From an uncultured Pseudomonadota bacterium (GTDB lineage: Bacteria > Pseudomonadota > Alphaproteobacteria > RF32 > CAG-239), in contig CACXFX010000025.1 of assembly GCA_902767055.1 (NCBI GenBank), positions 1-11,453 of the forward strand: a stretch of DNA of 11,453 nucleotides. The letters are read 5' to 3'. The position numbers and the translations under genes are program-made. Numbering within the stretch: position 1 is the stretch's first letter; each line of letters opens with the position of its first letter. Shown here piece by piece: positions 9,166 to 11,453 of this stretch. Below the pieces are notes generated by a model. That model had not been told where the DNA came from. It searched no databases and was given only the letters and a program-made list of their open reading frames with translations.

Positions 9166-9269
9166 ACCTTGCAAAGCGGGCTTCATTTTGCCCAATTTGC
9201 TCGCTTATGTAGTTTTTATCTACACCGCGCTCGCAAATCAGACAAAAGCAAGCCCGCTTATCAAGGTTT
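9164..9269. repeat. Long imperfect palindrome between rpmD and rplO
   Basis: AAACCTTG (9164-9171) pairs with CAAGGTTT (9262-9269). After a 2-nt mismatch, AAGCGGGCTT (9174-9183) pairs with AAGCCCGCTT (9250-9259). Inner segments (TTTTG/CAAAA, ATTTGC/GCAAAT) and an apical TGTAG-TTTTTAT-CTACA hairpin continue the same fold. Together they make one hairpin of about 106 nt. It has no strong T-run after it, so it looks less like a simple terminator than like an inserted palindromic (MITE-like or REP-like) element or an RNA-processing site. This is inferred from structure; I cannot see other genomic copies. Confidence 0.8.
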
Positions 9270-9321
9270 TATGACGAGACTTTGTCTCGTTTGAGAACAA
9301 AAGGTTTTATGACGAGACTTT
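9263..9321. repeat. 21-bp direct repeat with a small hairpin before rplO
   Basis: An identical 21-nt unit, beginning AAGGTTTTATGACG and ending AGACTTT, occurs at 9263-9283 and 9301-9321 (38-bp period). In the first copy ACGAGAC (9274-9280) pairs with GTCTCGT (9284-9290) around TTT; the second copy lacks the pairing arm. The first repeat overlaps the right arm of the long palindrome. This suggests a partial duplication at the edge of an inserted element. Confidence 0.85.
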
Positions 9322-9354
9322 ACATATTTTAAAATTTAAATTAGGTGAAATAAA

Positions 9355-9807
9355 ATGAAACTTAATGAATTAAGAGATAATGCAGGTGCCAGAAAAGACC
9401 GTATTCGTGTCGGTCGCGGTATCTCAAGCGGTAAAGGCAAAACAGCCGGCCGTGGTCAGAAAGGTCAGAAATCACGTTCAGGCGTTTCGATCCATGGTTT
9501 TCAAGGCGGCCAGATGCCGATTTATCGTCAATTGCCGAAGCGTGGTTTTAAAAACCATTTTGCGCTTGAATATGCTGTTGTTAATTTGGACAGCATTCAA
9601 AAAGCAATTGATGCCGGTAAGTTAAACGCTGCCGAAATCAATGTTGATACACTTCTTGCTTGCCGTTTAATTACGAAAAAGCTTGATGGTGTTCGCTTGC
9701 TTGCACGCGGTGCAATTACAAGTGCGGCAACAATTTCAGTCAATTCAGCTTCGAAAGCAGCTGTTGAGGCAGTGGAAAAAGCCGGCGGCAAGGTAAACCT
9801 TGTATAA
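9355..9807 (+). CDS. rplO: 50S ribosomal protein L15
   Basis: L15 is a late-assembly 50S protein. The 150 residues begin [20 protein letters not shown] and continue [40 protein letters not shown] and [10 protein letters not shown], the Gly/Arg/Lys-rich extension that threads into 23S rRNA. The globular C-terminal domain ends [21 protein letters not shown] (9343-9348) is 6 nt before ATG. It is separated from rpmD by 189 nt of palindromic DNA, and secY, its usual downstream partner, is absent. Confidence 0.99.
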   Translation: MKLNELRDNAGARKDRIRVGRGISSGKGKTAGRGQKGQKSRSGVSIHGFQGGQMPIYRQLPKRGFKNHFALEYAVVNLDSIQKAIDAGKLNAAEINVDTLLACRLITKKLDGVRLLARGAITSAATISVNSASKAAVEAVEKAGGKVNLV

Positions 9808-9834
9808 AAACTCGTATAACGGGTAACTAAGTAC

Positions 9835-9901
9835 AGATTCCCTTTTTCAAGCTAAGTCATGTACCAATACGTACACTCCTGTCGCTTGAAAAAGGGAATC
9901 T
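9835..9901 (+). terminator. Long hairpin after rplO, probable terminator
   Basis: A perfect 18-bp stem: AGATTCCCTTTTTCAAGC (9835-9852) pairs with its exact complement (9884-9901). The 31-nt interior can form a second small hairpin (TGTAC CAATAC GTACA). The T-rich TTATTATTT follows on the + strand. It starts 28 nt past the rplO stop, so a role in ending the S10-spc transcript is likely. The length and perfection of the stem also fit a mobile palindromic element. Confidence 0.7.
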
Positions 9902-9943
9902 TATTATTTACCTCATTCTCCGCAGTTTTTATCGTTCGTTGTG

Positions 9944-9992
9944 AAAACCGAAAATTTGCATGCGTTTTTGTACGCTAAAATTTTCGGTTTTT
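9944..9992 (+). terminator. Second hairpin terminator downstream of rplO
   Basis: AAAACCGAAAATTT (9944-9957) pairs perfectly with AAATTTTCGGTTTT (9978-9991). Inside it GCGT (9962-9965) can pair with ACGC (9972-9975). The stem runs into a short T-tract (9988-9992) on the + strand. It is probably a back-up terminator for the ribosomal operon. Confidence 0.7.
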
Positions 9993-9996
9993 CGTA

Positions 9997-10039
9997 TAAA
10001 AAAACACCGGATATATCATTTTGTGATATATCCGGTGTT
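9997..10039 (-). terminator. Intrinsic terminator of the LRR gene
   Basis: Read on the minus strand, AACACCGGATATATCA (10039-10024) pairs perfectly with TGATATATCCGGTGTT (10018-10003) around a 5-nt loop. It is followed at once by a run of Ts (A-run 9998-10004 on the + strand). It lies 14 nt after the stop of the minus-strand gene and is a textbook intrinsic terminator. Confidence 0.92.
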
Positions 10040-10052
10040 GGTAATATAGGAT

Positions 10053-11168
10053 TTACCGATACTTAATCCTCACCGTATTTCCCGTTGGCTTGGCAACAAG
10101 ATTTGCTTCATCGATGGTGTAAATACGCTTTGGCATACTGTTACCTTTGAGTAAATCCGTAAGTGAGGCATAATCTTTACCGCCAAGCTTAATCACATCG
10201 CCATTGTAATCTGTGTTGACAAGTGCTTGGCACGTATCAAGCGTTTGACACACTGTTCCTTTTTCTAAAAGTGCCAGCGCTTTGTTATGAAGTGCTTGCT
10301 CGGCACAAGTCTGATAACCGCCTAAACAAGCATTGCTCTGAGCTGTCATATCATTTGCCGATAAATAATAAATCGGATTGCCGTTAACATCTTCCAATAT
10401 ATCTCCGTTTTCATCCGTTAAAGCAAAAAGCCCGCTTTTGTCTTTGAGATAAGGTTCAACATGACTTTTATAAAAACCAGAACACATATCAACATCCGTA
10501 CAATAAATTGTGACTGCTGTCATTCTCGGAAAGGCGTATTCCGAAACCACAGTTCCTTCAGGAACAACAAGGGATGTTAAATGGTTTACATCTTCAAATG
10601 CTCCTGTTTCAATCGACTGCAACCCATCAGGTAAAGATAAATCTGTCAGTGCTGTTAAGCCTGAAAATGCATATCGGCCGATTGTTTGCAAACTTGAATT
10701 TTCACTTAACGAGATGCTTTCCAATTTGTTGTCACCATAAAAAGCTGATGTGGCGATAGATGTGACCGTATCCGGAATAGTAATCGAGGTTAAATTTGTT
10801 GTACTTGCAAATGAGCCATAACCTATTGAGCTTACACCTTCAGGAATCGTGACAGATGACAAAGAGTTAGCACCTATAAAAGCTAAGCCTCCAATATTGG
10901 ATAGACCGGATATAACCACATTTTGAACATCTCCCATAATATTATGCCACGGGCGTTCTTCTCTAATATCGTAATTACCATTTAAAGAATCTGCGCCATA
11001 ATCTTTCATCTTTCCTGTACCGGTGATTGTTAATGTATGTGTGTTTTCATCATAATGCCATTCGCAGGTACTGTTTTCATCAGCTGCACAATTCAAATCG
11101 TCAGCCAAAGAATTAAAAGTCATAAACCCCGTTATCATTAATACGATGATAAATCTTTCTTTTTTCAT
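10053..11168 (-). CDS. Secreted BspA-like leucine-rich-repeat protein
   Basis: The 371 residues start with a signal peptide: basic MKKER, a hydrophobic core (6-18) and a likely cleavage site after NSLA (residue 22). Residues 27-80 form the N-terminal cap common in this family, with WHYDENTHTLTITGTGKMKD. About residues 82-222 hold LRR_5/BspA-type repeats (NLTSITIPDTVTSIATSAFY, ALTDLSLPDGLQSIETGAF). Residues 223-345 are not recognised. Eight cysteines lie in four close pairs (27/35, 223/229, 281/288, 307/313), fitting an exported, disulfide-bonded protein. The tail KRIYTIDEAN...AKPTGN...IKYR (347-371) matches the partial protein at 2-106. Such proteins often act in adhesion, but the ligand here is unknown. 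A clear AGGAG (11180-11176) lies 7 nt before ATG, and the gene has its own terminator. Confidence 0.92.
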   Translation of the reverse strand: MKKERFIIVLMITGFMTFNSLADDLNCAADENSTCEWHYDENTHTLTITGTGKMKDYGADSLNGNYDIREERPWHNIMGDVQNVVISGLSNIGGLAFIGANSLSSVTIPEGVSSIGYGSFASTTNLTSITIPDTVTSIATSAFYGDNKLESISLSENSSLQTIGRYAFSGLTALTDLSLPDGLQSIETGAFEDVNHLTSLVVPEGTVVSEYAFPRMTAVTIYCTDVDMCSGFYKSHVEPYLKDKSGLFALTDENGDILEDVNGNPIYYLSANDMTAQSNACLGGYQTCAEQALHNKALALLEKGTVCQTLDTCQALVNTDYNGDVIKLGGKDYASLTDLLKGNSMPKRIYTIDEANLVAKPTGNTVRIKYR

Positions 11169-11189
11169 ATATTTTCTCCTTTTATTTTT

Positions 11190-11216
11190 AAAAAAATCAT
11201 CTCATATTGAGACGAT
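11190..11216 (-). terminator. Intrinsic terminator just before the LRR gene RBS
   Basis: On the minus strand ATCGTCTC (11216-11209) pairs with GAGATGAT (11203-11196), with one G-U pair, around an AATAT loop. A run of seven Ts follows (11196-11190). The LRR Shine-Dalgarno begins only about 10 nt further on. Either it ends an upstream minus-strand transcript or it is an attenuator in the leader of the LRR gene. Confidence 0.75.
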
Positions 11217-11453
11217 TGGGGAGTTCAGAAATCATATCAAGCGTAATGACTATCATGACCTTTAGCTTAAAACCTGTACATACGTCATAATCTCCCCAAC
11301 CAATGCGGGGATTTAAACCTAAAAAAGCATCCAAAATCGGACACCATTTTGGGTATCGCTTGATTAAGAGCCTCTGACAGCCCCGAACCTCTCGGTTCTT
11401 TCTTAGATAAAGAAAGTTTCCAGTTATCTTTATCTAAAAGTGATTATAAGATA
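11196..11453 (-). promoter_or_regulatory. Hairpin-rich region upstream of the LRR gene
   Basis: No supported gene lies here. Pairings visible are: TTAGATAAAGA (11403-11413) with TCTTTATCTAA (11427-11437); GAACC/GGTTC (11385-11398); CCAAAAT/ATTTTGG (11331-11352); and GATTGGGGAG (11214-11223) with CTCCCCAACC (11292-11301), with one G-U on the minus RNA. The last pairing shares 3 nt with the terminator stem. A TATAAT on the minus strand (11448-11443) could be a -10 box, but its -35 would be outside the window. It may be a regulatory leader, or a dispersed repeat: the segment near 11283-11313 resembles widespread CGTCAT...CCCC...GGGG palindromes. Confidence 0.4.

Noticed and set aside
9263..9321. 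CRISPR array
   Set aside because: There are only two repeat copies with a 17-nt gap, no further units and no cas genes.
9166..9354. A small gene in the rpmD-rplO gap
   Set aside because: No open frame of useful length with a Shine-Dalgarno is visible; the gap is occupied by inverted and direct repeats.
9321..9354. Separate promoter for rplO
   Set aside because: The region is AT-rich, but I found no -35/-10 pair with acceptable spacing.
10510..10740. 76-codon plus-strand frame opposite the LRR gene
   Set aside because: It is a mirror of the repetitive LRR coding sequence, with no good ribosome-binding site.

Overview
The window is the ribosomal protein S10-spc supercluster of a moderately AT-rich Gram-negative bacterium, most likely an alphaproteobacterium. 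L16, L3, S3, S14 and L15 read like alphaproteobacterial versions, and S14 is the long form without a zinc-binding Cys cluster. The flanking secreted leucine-rich-repeat (BspA-like) gene is of a type often seen in gut or host-associated lineages. I infer a gut-type alphaproteobacterium; the sequence does not prove this.

Layout. Bases 1-106 are the 3' end of a protein whose C-terminus closely matches that of the protein at the other end of the window. A clear intrinsic terminator (111-141) follows. A promoter-like stretch and a leader of about 165 nt come next (142-385). From 386 to 9807 there are 20 ribosomal protein genes, all on the + strand: rpsJ, rplC, rplD, rplW, rplB, rpsS, rplV, rpsC, rplP, rpmC, rpsQ, rplN, rplX, rplE, rpsN, rpsH, rplF, rplR, rpsE, rpmD, rplO. 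Gaps are mostly 0-20 nt, several genes overlap by 1-7 nt, and most have good Shine-Dalgarno sites. This fits one polycistronic mRNA supplying both ribosomal subunits in balance. The one real break in the array is the 189-nt gap between rpmD and rplO. It holds a long imperfect palindrome and a 21-bp direct repeat.

After rplO, secY, adk, rpsM, rpsK, rpoA and rplQ would be expected, but the cluster stops. Three successive hairpins (9835-10039) separate it from a convergent minus-strand gene for a 371-residue secreted LRR protein. At the other end, the translation-factor genes tuf and fusA are not directly upstream of rpsJ. The ribosomal block is therefore bounded on both sides by genes sharing the same C-terminal signature.

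The LRR gene has a structured upstream region (11190-11453) containing several hairpins. The last is an intrinsic terminator lying immediately before its ribosome-binding site, an arrangement that suggests transcription attenuation. I found no tRNA, rRNA, CRISPR array, transposase or defence gene. The translation genes are ordinary; the points of interest are the flanks, the intergenic palindromes and the shared C-terminal motif.
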